Source: Patescibacteria group bacterium (GTDB lineage: Bacteria; Patescibacteriota; Microgenomatia; Daviesbacterales; UBA10151). From it: a stretch of DNA of 50,249 bases. This document shows, piece after piece, positions 32,277-39,951 of the stretch; position 1 is the stretch's first letter, and every line of letters starts with the position of its first letter. A model generated the notes under the pieces. It was given only the letters and a program-made list of their open reading frames with translations, did not search any database and was not told the DNA's origin. The position numbers were made by a program, and so were the translations under genes. The stretch lies in contig CALRFD010000001.1 in the NCBI GenBank assembly GCA_943356485.1, forward strand, positions 55,085 through 105,333. The letters are read 5' to 3'.

Positions 32277-34061
32277 TTAAAAATTCTTTAGCTTTACAGA
32301 CAAGTCGCGAAACCTTTTGTTTAAAGATTCTACAACTTCTATCTTACCAAATTCTTGAGCATTCTTAATCTCCAAAGATAGTCTCTCCAAAGAGGCCTTA
32401 ATTAAAGCCCTCTTTAGCTCAGAAACAACGCTCTCAAATTCCTTCTGCCAAAATTTAGCATCCTGTAGTTTACTATCAAGTTGGGTTAAATACAACCTGT
32501 CTACTTCAGACACCAACTCTTTAGGCAGGTTTGAGGCAAGCTCGTTGATATTAAATGCCCTGCTTTTAAAAGAGATCGTATCCAAATACAAAAATAACAT
32601 CACATAAATCTGCCTAAAACTTTCTTTTAGAAACAAGGTCTCGGGATGGTATGCCGCAAAAGTAAAATCCAAAGGAGGGTGCAAAAGTAAGGCTATTAAA
32701 TACTCCTCAAGCAGCTCTCTTCTGGTTCTTCCTCCTACTACATTATCAGAAAGTGCGGCTTTTTTAAAAACCTGAGCGTAATCACCACTGATTGGTTTTC
32801 TCGCTTTTTCTACTGCATCCCTAATCACTTTTTCATCTGATCTTAAAAAAGCAGCCAGCTTTTGATTATATCTTTCTCTGATTAAATCATCTGTAATTTT
32901 TGCCCAAATGGGAATTAGCTCTTCGCCGATTTTTTTTAAATCAACCGGGTTTTTTGTATCATATCTTTTGGCAATTGAGGCTAAATAATAATCATATATT
33001 GGCACTGCTTCTGATATTGCTTTTTCCCAAATTTTTGGATCTTCCAATACTACTTCCGCTGCATCTTTTCCTCCTTCGATTTGGATAACTTTAATATTTA
33101 AACCAGCTTTATCAGCTATCTCAATTCCTCTTCTGGAAGCACTATCTCCTGCCAGATCCATATCAAAACATAGCTTAATACTGTCGGCATACTTTTTGAT
33201 AAGCTCAATTTGCCCCTCAGTTAGAGCTGTACCTTTTGAGGCAACCGCATTCTTAAATCCTGCCTGATGAGACAAAATCGCATCCATCTCTCCTTCAACC
33301 AACACTACTTCTTTTTTAGCTCTAATTTCTGCTTTTGCCAGATTAATACCAAAAAGAAATGTACTTTTATCAAAAATCGGCGTTTGAGGAGAGTTAATAT
33401 ATTTAGGCTCAGCGGTTTGCAGAACTCTTCCTGAAAACCCTCTTAAATTATCTTTTCCATCAATTAGAGGAAAAGTAATCCTGCCTCGAAAACGATCGTA
33501 ACAGGAAGTTTTAGAAGCTACGCCCAAACCTGATTCGATTATTTCAGAATGCTTAAAACCTCTTTTTACTAAAAATTTAGTTAGAGATTCCCATGAATTA
33601 GGCGCGTATCCTATGCCAAATTTTTCTATACTCTCATTACTCACTCCTCTTTTTTTCAAATATTCTAACGCCGCTTTACCTAATTTATGCTTAGTTAAAA
33701 TATAGTGATAAAATTCCTGAGCCTTTAAATTAACTTCATACAGCCTATCCTTCGCATCTTTCCCCTTTCCGCTTTCCCCTTTCCGCTGCAAAATTACTCC
33801 TGCTTTTTTTGCCAAAAATTCTAGCGCCTCTTTAAACTCCATCCCTTCTTTTTCCATTAAAAAAGTAAAACTATCTCCACCTTTTTGACAACCAAAACAA
33901 TGCCAAATTTGACGCTCAGGAGAAACCACAAACGAGGCAGTTTTTTCGTTATGAAAAGGACAACTGGTTTTAAAATTAATGCCTGCTTTTTTTAAGGGAA
34001 GATATTCTGAGATTAAATCTACAATGTTTATTTTTTCTTTGATGAGGGTAACGTCGTCCAT
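32277..34061 (-). CDS. dnaG: DNA primase
   Basis: The 594-residue primase makes RNA primers for replication. The N-terminal zinc-binding domain shows CPFHNEKTASF and HCFGCQKGGDSF (CxxH...CxxC). The core shows the Toprim motifs VEGEMDAILSHQAG and LCFDMDLAGDSASRRG. The C-terminal helicase-binding region is less conserved. A lysine/glycine-rich linker, RKGESGKGKDAK (about residue 95), is encoded by a purine-rich repeat (CCCTTTCCGCTTTCCCCTTT on the plus strand), similar to sequence within ccsB. Co-transcribed with rpoD. Confidence 0.95.
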   Translation of the reverse strand: MDDVTLIKEKINIVDLISEYLPLKKAGINFKTSCPFHNEKTASFVVSPERQIWHCFGCQKGGDSFTFLMEKEGMEFKEALEFLAKKAGVILQRKGESGKGKDAKDRLYEVNLKAQEFYHYILTKHKLGKAALEYLKKRGVSNESIEKFGIGYAPNSWESLTKFLVKRGFKHSEIIESGLGVASKTSCYDRFRGRITFPLIDGKDNLRGFSGRVLQTAEPKYINSPQTPIFDKSTFLFGINLAKAEIRAKKEVVLVEGEMDAILSHQAGFKNAVASKGTALTEGQIELIKKYADSIKLCFDMDLAGDSASRRGIEIADKAGLNIKVIQIEGGKDAAEVVLEDPKIWEKAISEAVPIYDYYLASIAKRYDTKNPVDLKKIGEELIPIWAKITDDLIRERYNQKLAAFLRSDEKVIRDAVEKARKPISGDYAQVFKKAALSDNVVGGRTRRELLEEYLIALLLHPPLDFTFAAYHPETLFLKESFRQIYVMLFLYLDTISFKSRAFNINELASNLPKELVSEVDRLYLTQLDSKLQDAKFWQKEFESVVSELKRALIKASLERLSLEIKNAQEFGKIEVVESLNKRFRDLSVKLKNF

Positions 34062-34169
34062 ATTTTTATCTGGCGGCTCGTTTTAAAAAACGCGGCTGCA
34101 AGATCCCAGATTGGGTTTGTGCCCGGATTATACCCCAAATTAATACCGAAGACAAGATAATGACTCTAG

Positions 34170-34204
34170 TGACTAGTGACTAGTGACTAGTGACTAGTGA
34201 CTAG
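34170..34204. repeat. 7-bp tandem repeat before tRNA-Ser(GGA)
   Basis: Five units of TGACTAG occur in a row. They end next to a TATAAT box (34206-34211) that serves the tRNA starting at 34222. A TGACTA at 34184-34189, 16 bp before the -10, could act as a -35. Confidence 0.8.
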
Positions 34205-34205
34205 G

Positions 34206-34211
34206 TATAAT
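34206..34211 (+). promoter_or_regulatory. -10 box of tRNA-Ser(GGA)
   Basis: A perfect TATAAT lies 10 bp before the first base of the tRNA. The -35 region falls in the TGACTAG tandem repeat. Confidence 0.65.
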
Positions 34212-34221
34212 ATGACGGTTT

Positions 34222-34306
34222 GGAGAGGTCGCATAGTGGCCTAGTGCGCCGCCTTGGAAAGGCGGTATACCGCAAGGTATCGAGGGTTCAAATCCCTCCC
34301 TCTCCG
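34222..34306 (+). tRNA. tRNA-Ser (GGA)
   Basis: The 85-nt tRNA has acceptor GGAGAGG/CCTCTCC, anticodon stem CCGCC/GGCGG with loop TTGGAAA, a long class II variable arm (TACCGCAAGGTA) and T-loop TTCAAAT. CCA is not encoded. It reads UCC and UCU. Confidence 0.93.
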
Positions 34307-34316
34307 CTTAAAGCGG

Positions 34317-35168
34317 TTACATTTTTGGTCTAGAGGCTGCTAAAATTTCTTCATCTTTGAAATAAGTATCCGGAGTTTGTACTGTCCTTCCAAGCATTGA
34401 TAGACTTTCAAAAGCATAAAACCATTCTTGATTTCTAGCTGAAAACAAAGTATATGAATTATCTACTACATTTAAGACTACATGTTGTTTCGGATTATCA
34501 TCTTTAAATTTATTGGGATAGACTTGTGATATCAGGGAAAAAACATGTAGAAAAGTCTTTATCTCTTCTGTCCTTTTAGGATCAACGCTTTGGAAATTAG
34601 CATCATCTAGTACTTTTATTTTTCCTTCCGGATCAAGCGGCGGATAATATAGAACAATCAATTTTGGTGCTTGAGGATTAATTTCATCGCCAAAATCTAA
34701 AGTAGCTAAGAACTGTCCAATTGGAGAATTTTTAAAATCATCACTCATATCTTGTGTCATTTCTCGTAAAGAATCCAATAAGCTAGCAATTCCAATCCTC
34801 CAACCTTTACCTTCCTTGCCAAAACCTTTATAAACATACTCAAAAACACTTTCTGGTATGGATTGTCTCTCTAAATTTGCTTCTGGAATTCCTAATTTAT
34901 GTTTATCAATACTAAATCGAATTGCACTAACTAATTGACCAATATCTATATTTACTACATCAGATCTTTCAACCCCTAGGTTATCTGCGAATAAATTAAT
35001 CAGATGTCTTGCTTCTGGACTATCTTTCTGTTCTGCTAATAAATTCATCATCCCACCATATCCTCTTTCTCTAATTCCTTTAGCTTCCCATTCTAAATAG
35101 AGGCTACTCCTCTTCATAATGTCTGAGTATACTTCTTGAGATCCAACTCTCCCTTCAGGGTAATCCAT
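34317..35168 (-). CDS. Hypothetical protein, 283 residues
   Basis: I do not recognise this protein. It is soluble and mainly helical, with acidic and hydrophobic segments and no membrane helix. PEARHLINLFADNLGVERSD is followed by a central part with APKLIVLYYPPLDPEGKIKV. The C-terminal part has VVLNVVDNSYTLFSARNQEW, which looks beta-rich. It lies 9 bp downstream of the TlyA-like gene on the same strand and may be co-transcribed. Confidence 0.6.
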   Translation of the reverse strand: MDYPEGRVGSQEVYSDIMKRSSLYLEWEAKGIRERGYGGMMNLLAEQKDSPEARHLINLFADNLGVERSDVVNIDIGQLVSAIRFSIDKHKLGIPEANLERQSIPESVFEYVYKGFGKEGKGWRIGIASLLDSLREMTQDMSDDFKNSPIGQFLATLDFGDEINPQAPKLIVLYYPPLDPEGKIKVLDDANFQSVDPKRTEEIKTFLHVFSLISQVYPNKFKDDNPKQHVVLNVVDNSYTLFSARNQEWFYAFESLSMLGRTVQTPDTYFKDEEILAASRPKM

Positions 35169-35177
35169 ATGAAATGA

Positions 35178-35729
35178 TTATACTATTATTCTAAGTAAAT
35201 ACTCCTTGTTGCCTCCACCACCTAAGATTGGTGAATCGATTACATTTTGCACTTTAAAGCCCAGATTTTCAATATTTTTAATAGTTCTCTCTTTAATCTT
35301 CTCTATTAAATTCTCTGGCACTACTCCTTTGACTAAATGCTTTTGACTACCCTCATAGTGAGGCTTTAGCAGGGCAATAATAAGCCCATCTTTTTTTAAA
35401 AACCTTTTAACAACCGGTAAGACCAGCTCCAGCTTTGTCCAACCTGCATCGATTGTAATTAAATCCACCTGCTCTGGAAGAGATTGTAGATAAAGAATAT
35501 TTGTTCTCTCCATTACTACCACTCTAGGGTCATTTCGAAGTTTCCAGGCTAATTCTCCATAAGCTGTATCTAGTGCGTAAATCTTTGCTGCTCCGTTTTG
35601 TAATAAGCAATCCACAAATCCACCGGTTGAAGAACCAACGTCCAAACAAGTCAAATTACCAATTTTCAACTGCCAATTTTCAACTGCTGCTTGTAATTTA
35701 ACTCCACCTCTTGAGACAAATTTATCCAT
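35178..35729 (-). CDS. TlyA-like rRNA/hemolysin methyltransferase, no S4 domain
   Basis: The 183-residue protein is an FtsJ-like SAM-dependent methyltransferase of the TlyA type. FVSRGGVKLQAAVENW starts it, and LDVGSSTGGFVDCLLQNGA binds SAM. Catalytic-type residues are Lys in GGVKL, Asp in TIDAGWT, Lys in LLKPHYEG and Glu in NKEYLL. TlyA proteins usually carry an N-terminal S4 RNA-binding domain of about 60 residues, which is absent here. Probable target is ribose of rRNA, by family. Confidence 0.82.
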   Translation of the reverse strand: MDKFVSRGGVKLQAAVENWQLKIGNLTCLDVGSSTGGFVDCLLQNGAAKIYALDTAYGELAWKLRNDPRVVVMERTNILYLQSLPEQVDLITIDAGWTKLELVLPVVKRFLKKDGLIIALLKPHYEGSQKHLVKGVVPENLIEKIKERTIKNIENLGFKVQNVIDSPILGGGGNKEYLLRIIV

Positions 35730-35767
35730 AATTTTATAACATTACTTCAACGATCGTTCAAGCAATG

Positions 35768-36172
35768 TTATTTATTAAGCAGTTTTAATGCTTTTCTAAG
35801 TAGAGATTTATCCTGAGAAAATGTCAGTTGTTTTAATGCATCTTCAGGCGCATACCAATTAGCCTCGGATACCTCCCAATCATGATCTTTAGCCTCTCCT
35901 GAGATATATTTCATCAAAAAATAAGTTACTACTTTGAAAATCTTTTCATTGTCAAAAGTATAGACGTACTTGTTATAACCTAATTTTGCCACAATCTCAG
36001 CCACTACTCCCCCTTCTTCTTTTACTTCTCTTAAAGCCGCCTGCTCTGAACTTTCACCTTCGTCAATCCAACCTTTTGGGAAACTCCAATTTTTATTCTG
36101 AGAATGCTGGGTAACTAGAACCTGCCCCTTTTCATTAAAAACAATACCGCCTGCAGAAAATTCACGCTTCAT
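35768..36172 (-). CDS. NUDIX hydrolase
   Basis: The 134-residue protein has FSAGGIVFNEKGQVLVTQH and a NUDIX box GWIDEGESSEQAALREVKEE (G-x5-E-x7-R-E-x-x-E-E type). It is similar to Ap4A- or dGTP-type NUDIX proteins. The ATG at 36172 fits the family start better than the one at 36190. It would cleave a nucleoside diphosphate linked to another group; the substrate is unknown. Confidence 0.88.
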   Translation of the reverse strand: MKREFSAGGIVFNEKGQVLVTQHSQNKNWSFPKGWIDEGESSEQAALREVKEEGGVVAEIVAKLGYNKYVYTFDNEKIFKVVTYFLMKYISGEAKDHDWEVSEANWYAPEDALKQLTFSQDKSLLRKALKLLNK

Positions 36173-36201
36173 AGATAAATTATAGTACAATTACACAGCT
36201 T

Positions 36202-36274
36202 GCGCCCGTAGCACAATGGATAGTGCACATCGTTGCGGACGATGAGGTTGTGGGTTCGACCCCCGCCGGGCGCG
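36202..36274 (+). tRNA. tRNA-Arg (GCG)
   Basis: The 73-nt tRNA has acceptor GCGCCCG/CGGGCGC, anticodon stem CATCG/CGATG with loop TTGCGGA and T-loop TTCGACC. G34 reads CGC and CGU. Most bacteria use an ACG (inosine) tRNA for CGN, so the GCG form is worth noting. CCA is not encoded. Confidence 0.9.
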
Positions 36275-36298
36275 CATTTCACTACTCAATGTAAACCT

Positions 36299-36380
36299 GG
36301 AGGGTTGGCCGAACGGTAAGGTAATGGTTTCGAAAACCATCGGGTGAAAGCCCTAGCAGGTTCGACTCCTGCACCCTCCG
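36299..36380 (+). tRNA. tRNA-Ser (CGA)
   Basis: The 82-nt class II tRNA has acceptor GGAGGGT/ACCCTCC, anticodon stem ATGGT/ACCAT with loop TTCGAAA, a long variable arm and T-loop TTCGACT. It reads UCG. Confidence 0.93.
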
Positions 36381-36381
36381 C

Positions 36382-36972
36382 TTATTTATGAATATTTTCT
36401 AAAGGGAAATTTTTCTGTAGTCCTTCTGTCCATTTTTCCATCCAGGACTTAATAGGCACCTCTACAAAAGGTAAGAATCTGGCAACTATCTTTTTGATTT
36501 TCTCTTCATCTTCACTTCCTAATACCAACATTAATTGGCCTGGAAACCTGATTCTGGTTGGAATTATCAAAATCTTATTCCCCTCTTTATTTTTAAACCA
36601 AAAAGCATCTAAAAGATGCCAGAAATAGAAATCTTCACCAATGGTTATTCCTTGTGTAGAGATTTTATACTCCACATCGTGTGGGGGAACAAAAGCCAGA
36701 ACATAACTAACAAAAGCTAGCGCTAATAATACGCCAATGAGTAAAAATTCTCTAAATAAGAACGCAATCAGGCAAACCAAAACTACCAAGATGGCTATGG
36801 TTGTATAGTACGACCTGTCTTTTTTTTTAAATGGCCGGGAAGGAGCTCGCCAGGAAAGCAACATTTTAATTTCTCCTGCTTCATTTATCTTTGGAGTAAA
36901 TTCTTCTGGAAATGTGGCCTGACCTGGTTTATCCTTTTGGGATTCAACTTCTTTAGGATTATCACTTGGCAT
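36382..36972 (-). CDS. Hypothetical membrane protein with two helices
   Basis: I do not recognise a family. The 196-residue protein has a polar N-terminus of about 55 residues, two adjacent hydrophobic helices (about 62-102) and a soluble C-terminal domain of about 90 residues with a bacterial PH-like pattern (YKISTQGITIGEDFYFWHLL). The ATG at 36972 is preferred over 36996. It ends 2 bp from tRNA-Ser(CGA), on the opposite strand. Confidence 0.65.
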   Translation of the reverse strand: MPSDNPKEVESQKDKPGQATFPEEFTPKINEAGEIKMLLSWRAPSRPFKKKDRSYYTTIAILVVLVCLIAFLFREFLLIGVLLALAFVSYVLAFVPPHDVEYKISTQGITIGEDFYFWHLLDAFWFKNKEGNKILIIPTRIRFPGQLMLVLGSEDEEKIKKIVARFLPFVEVPIKSWMEKWTEGLQKNFPLENIHK

Positions 36973-37036
36973 TTGTTTAATTATATACCAGAGCAAGATA
37001 GATAATAAGTTACTATTTTGTTAGAATACTGAAACT

Positions 37037-37123
37037 GGAGAGGTCGCATAGTGGCCTAGTGCGGCGCAGTGCTAATGCGCTGACCCTGTAAGGGGTCCGA
37101 GGGTTCAAATCCCTCCCTCTCCG
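37037..37123 (+). tRNA. tRNA-Ser (GCU)
   Basis: The 87-nt class II tRNA has acceptor GGAGAGG/CCTCTCC, anticodon stem GCGCA/TGCGC with loop GTGCTAA, a long variable arm (GACCCTGTAAGGGGTC) and T-loop TTCAAAT. It reads AGC and AGU. Confidence 0.93.
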
Positions 37124-37179
37124 CCTTCGATCGCCCTTAGGTCGATCTTCGGCGGATAAATCCGCTGGAATCGCGAAGG
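37124..37179. repeat. Palindrome between two tRNA-Ser genes
   Basis: CCTTCG at the left end and CGAAGG at the right end pair, and GCGGATAAATCCGC in the middle is itself a palindrome. It may fold as a branched hairpin in the transcript between the tRNAs and act in processing or termination. Confidence 0.55.
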
Positions 37180-37192
37180 AGATTGTATACTA

Positions 37193-37279
37193 GGAGGGGT
37201 CTCATAGTGGACTAGTGAGGCAGTCTTGAAAACTGCTGAGGGTGCAAGCTCTCCGTGGGTTCGAATCCCACCCCCTCCG
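37193..37279 (+). tRNA. tRNA-Ser (UGA)
   Basis: The 87-nt class II tRNA has acceptor GGAGGGG/CCCCTCC, anticodon stem GCAGT/ACTGC with loop CTTGAAA, a long variable arm and T-loop TTCGAAT. It reads UCA and other UCN codons by wobble. Confidence 0.93.
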
Positions 37280-37373
37280 CTAAGGCAAATTTACTGATCA
37301 TCCATTCTACAGCCTTGATGATGTATATTTAATAGATTGCAAATTGAGATTATATGCTATTTAATGAAATTCT

Positions 37374-38120
37374 ATGATCGATCAAACATCATCAGAACAA
37401 CCAATAGAAGACTTCGAACGATTTTCTAATCCAGATGAATTGGCGAAACAAGCAGTAGATTTAGTATATGCAGATAAGGGCGAGGGAGTAGTTGAGTATA
37501 AGGGTCAAAATCCTACTATTAAAGATATTTTTGATCTTACTAGAAATCCTGAAACCAACAAATTCAGAGCAGTTGCTGTTCCTATTGACCAAATGCCGGT
37601 AGCCCTAAAACAAATTCTAAATTTTGTTGGAGAACTGGATTATGTGGCACGATACACTGATGAAATTGTTTTTTCACCAGTGTTGCGAATAACAGGTGAT
37701 TATATTCTAGAGGCAGGCAGCACTATTTCACCTAAGAATTCTATCGACGGTGCAGTCAATATGCGTGCAATCAGAGATGCGCAAATACGACCTGATAAAA
37801 GAATTATGTTTATAAACATAGGGAAAAGAGTGGCGGGACAAATGCAGCCAAGAGAAGAATTTGAAATGTATGACAGGATTGTTCACGAAGCAAGACATAG
37901 AGAAGCACTAGAAAAAATAACAAATGACCAAGAGTCTTTTGATAATAGAGACAACATTGCACTTATGGAACGGATTGCATACCAGCGTCAAATTAAGGTT
38001 CTGAATAGGCTTTCCCAAGCATACGCACAAAAAGGCCTGACAAATGATGTAATTTATTTGTATTTAAAAGATAGAATTAATCACACACAAATAATACTAG
38101 ATGCACTAGATGCAATTTAA
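37374..38120 (+). CDS. Hypothetical protein with HExxH-like motif
   Basis: I do not recognise this 248-residue soluble protein. Residues near 173-184 read RIVHEARHREAL, which contains H-E-x-x-H, the zinc-binding motif of metalloproteases. A Glu in ALMERIAYQRQ some 20 residues later could be the third ligand. The surroundings of the motif are polar rather than the hydrophobic pattern usual in zincins, so this is only a suggestion. The gene follows the tRNA-Ser cluster by about 95 bp. Confidence 0.6.
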   Translation: MIDQTSSEQPIEDFERFSNPDELAKQAVDLVYADKGEGVVEYKGQNPTIKDIFDLTRNPETNKFRAVAVPIDQMPVALKQILNFVGELDYVARYTDEIVFSPVLRITGDYILEAGSTISPKNSIDGAVNMRAIRDAQIRPDKRIMFINIGKRVAGQMQPREEFEMYDRIVHEARHREALEKITNDQESFDNRDNIALMERIAYQRQIKVLNRLSQAYAQKGLTNDVIYLYLKDRINHTQIILDALDAI

Positions 38121-38187
38121 AAAGATTCCTCATAAAATGAGTTGCTTCAAGACAAACACATTCTACATGAATCATACATACCACCTA

Positions 38188-38898
38188 TCATCTTGCCAGG
38201 GTGATTGCCCAAATCTTTTTGGCTCCTGCTCGTTTTAAAATGTAGCAACATTCCCGAAGAGTCGATCCTGTAGTCCATACGTCATCAACAAGTAAAACAT
38301 TAATAAGATTGCCACGTCGCTCCGCTCCTCGCAATGACGAATCCATTTCAAAGGCGTTTCTGATGTTTTGCTGACGATCACGACCTTTAAGCTTTACCTG
38401 AGATCTGGTATACCGATTTCTTTTAAGAGCGTCCAGGTAGTCCAAACCCAGCTTTTCGGATAAAAGTTTTGCTATTTCGCCTGACTGATTAAACCCTCTG
38501 TCGTTATCTCTCCACCAATGCAAGGGAACAGGAATTACCACCCATCCTTCTCCTCGGCTTCTTTTAATCTTCTCCAGCAAAAAAGGCTGATATTTAGCCC
38601 AATACTCGATAGTTATATCTGCCAAAACTTCCGCTAAATCTTTTACTCTCTTATACTTTAAAGTTTGAACTGCACTCTTTAGCGGATTATCATATATTCC
38701 TAAACTCCAAAGTCCATCCAGGCCAAATTTTCTCCGGCAAATCGGGTGAGTTTGACCTCCAACTGCCAATTTCTCACACCTTGGACAAACTAGATCTGTT
38801 TGCAAAATATTGCTGACACAATTTTGACAAAAATAACTGCCTTCTTTTTTGCAACCTACACATTTTTTAGGAAATAATATGTCGAGAATGAAGCTCAC
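38188..38898 (-). CDS. comF: ComF-family phosphoribosyltransferase-like protein
   Basis: The 236-residue protein has an N-terminal zinc finger (CVGCKKEGSYFCQNC, then CPRCEKL) and the PRPP-binding loop VLLVDDVWTTGSTL. VPVPLHWWRDNDRGFNQSGE is the usual central motif. ComF proteins take part in DNA uptake, probably as partner of the ComFA helicase and PriA. Before the PRPP loop lie about 12 extra residues, DSSLRGAERRGNLI, encoded by a 35-bp dispersed repeat at 38306-38340. It fits with the T4SS-like and possibly DNA-handling machinery of the window. Confidence 0.88.
   Translation of the reverse strand: MSFILDILFPKKCVGCKKEGSYFCQNCVSNILQTDLVCPRCEKLAVGGQTHPICRRKFGLDGLWSLGIYDNPLKSAVQTLKYKRVKDLAEVLADITIEYWAKYQPFLLEKIKRSRGEGWVVIPVPLHWWRDNDRGFNQSGEIAKLLSEKLGLDYLDALKRNRYTRSQVKLKGRDRQQNIRNAFEMDSSLRGAERRGNLINVLLVDDVWTTGSTLRECCYILKRAGAKKIWAITLAR
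38306..38340. repeat. Dispersed repeat unit inside comF
   Basis: AAGATTGCCACGTCGCTCCG continues to CTCGCAATGACG. It is a single unit of the same family as the right half of 5210-5305. It keeps the comF reading frame. Confidence 0.8.
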
Positions 38899-38911
38899 AC
38901 AATCATTTTAA

Positions 38912-38945
38912 CAAAAAACCACGTTCAGTTTACATGAACGTGGTT
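38912..38945 (-). terminator. Rho-independent terminator of tmRNA
   Basis: AACCACGTTCA and TGAACGTGGTT form a perfect 11-bp stem with a 7-base loop. On the minus strand it is followed by a run of T. It lies directly after the tmRNA 3' end. Confidence 0.85.
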
Positions 38946-38951
38946 ATAGGG

Positions 38952-39393
38952 TGGAGATGGAGGGTTTCGCACCCTCGTCCAAAAATGTTTCTAAAAAAAC
39001 TTCTACAAGCTTATCCAGTTAATTTTTATTCATTAGTTGTAACCAGCTGAAAGGAAAACTAATGAATGATTGAGTTATCTTTTGTAAATTAAGATCAACC
39101 AACACTTAATTTACAGCACCCTGACTTTGTACATACCTTAGTATTCCGTCAGAAAGAGAATAATTTCTAAAGTAGAAGTTTTAAGCCGCGTAGGCTAGTC
39201 TTTGAGGACCAGCTACAACTGCTGCAAAGCTTTTTAGACCTTGCATAACCTGAGCAGCATATTGCTCCCCAGCTTCTCTAGCTTCATCGACAAGTTTATT
39301 GCCGTTTGTGTTTTGAAACAATATTTTACGCTTAATGTTTCCTCAGCGGCTTGCAGTTTTTAAAGAGCGATCCTGTCGATGCTATGCATCCCC
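38952..39393 (-). ncRNA. ssrA: Transfer-messenger RNA (tmRNA)
   Basis: The 442-nt RNA rescues stalled ribosomes. The tRNA-like ends pair: GGGGATG at the 5' end with CATCTCC at the 3' end. The T-stem GAGGG/CCCTC has loop TGCGAAA, with G at position 55. GCATCGACAGGATC is the typical 5' segment. The tag frame ends LAYAA then TAA (about 39183). Upstream of it the frame is open for some 40 codons (GNKLVDEAREAGEQYAA, QVMQGLKSFAAVVAGPQR...). This makes a tag of about 40 residues, long against the usual 8-35. The exact resume codon is not certain. smpB is directly upstream. Confidence 0.9.
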
Positions 39394-39401
39394 AGGCTCT
39401 T

Positions 39402-39430
39402 ATATTAACACAAACTACGCTCATATACAA
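39402..39430 (-). promoter_or_regulatory. Promoter of tmRNA
   Basis: On the minus strand TTGTAT (39425-39430) and TAATAT (39402-39407) are separated by 17 bp and end 8 bp before the tmRNA 5' end. The site lies directly past the smpB stop codon. Confidence 0.65.
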
Positions 39431-39871
39431 CTATTCTTTCCCTCTAAATTCCTGCTCTATTCTTCTTTCCTGATCACGAGCTTTAATTACATCCCGTTTA
39501 TCAAACTCTTTTTTAGCTTTCCCGACCCCTACCTCCAATTTAAATCTGTTATTCTTCTCGTAGATAGAGACTGGTACTAACACTGATCCCTTTTGGGCGT
39601 TTTTTCCAATAAGAGAGTTTATTTGATTACTATGCAAAAGAAGCTTTCTTGATCTGATCGGGTCGTAGTCTTTACTGCTGCCTGGTTGATATTCCGGTAT
39701 TAAAGCATTTACTAAAAATGCCTCTCTACCTAATATCTTTACATATGAAGCGGCTAGCTCAATCCTCCCCAATCTTATTGACTTAACCTCTGAACCAGAC
39801 AAAATTATCCCTGCTTCAAAGGATTCTACGATATAGTAATTGTGGAGAGCTTTTTTATTAATGATTCGCAT
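39431..39871 (-). CDS. smpB: SsrA-binding protein SmpB
   Basis: The 146-residue protein delivers tmRNA to stalled ribosomes. The family features are visible: NYYIVESFEAGIILSGSEVK, then SIRLGRIELAASYVKI, and the basic C-terminal tail KKEFDKRDVIKARDQERRIE, which enters the ribosome decoding channel. The gene is 38 bp upstream of the tmRNA 5' end on the same strand, a common pairing. Confidence 0.95.
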   Translation of the reverse strand: MRIINKKALHNYYIVESFEAGIILSGSEVKSIRLGRIELAASYVKILGREAFLVNALIPEYQPGSSKDYDPIRSRKLLLHSNQINSLIGKNAQKGSVLVPVSIYEKNNRFKLEVGVGKAKKEFDKRDVIKARDQERRIEQEFRGKE

Positions 39872-39875
39872 CTAT

Positions 39876-39943
39876 GTCATTCCGGACTTGATCCGGAATC
39901 TATATAAATAATTTTATTGATCCTGAATCAAGTTCAGGATGAC
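39876..39943. repeat. Pair of dispersed palindromes upstream of smpB
   Basis: GTCATTCCGGACTTGATCCG forms one hairpin unit, and GATCCTGAATCAAGTTCAGG followed by ATGAC forms a second. Both are related to 9477-9503. They lie between smpB and the next gene on the same strand. Confidence 0.75.
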
Positions 39944-39951
39944 GCAGAGCG

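Noticed and set aside
34163..34205. CRISPR-like short repeats
   Set aside because: Units are 7 bp and contiguous with no spacers; it is a simple tandem repeat. No CRISPR array or cas gene was seen in the window.
35178..35729. Truncated pseudogene of tlyA
   Set aside because: The S4 domain is missing, but the methyltransferase core and all catalytic-type residues are intact with a clean start and stop.
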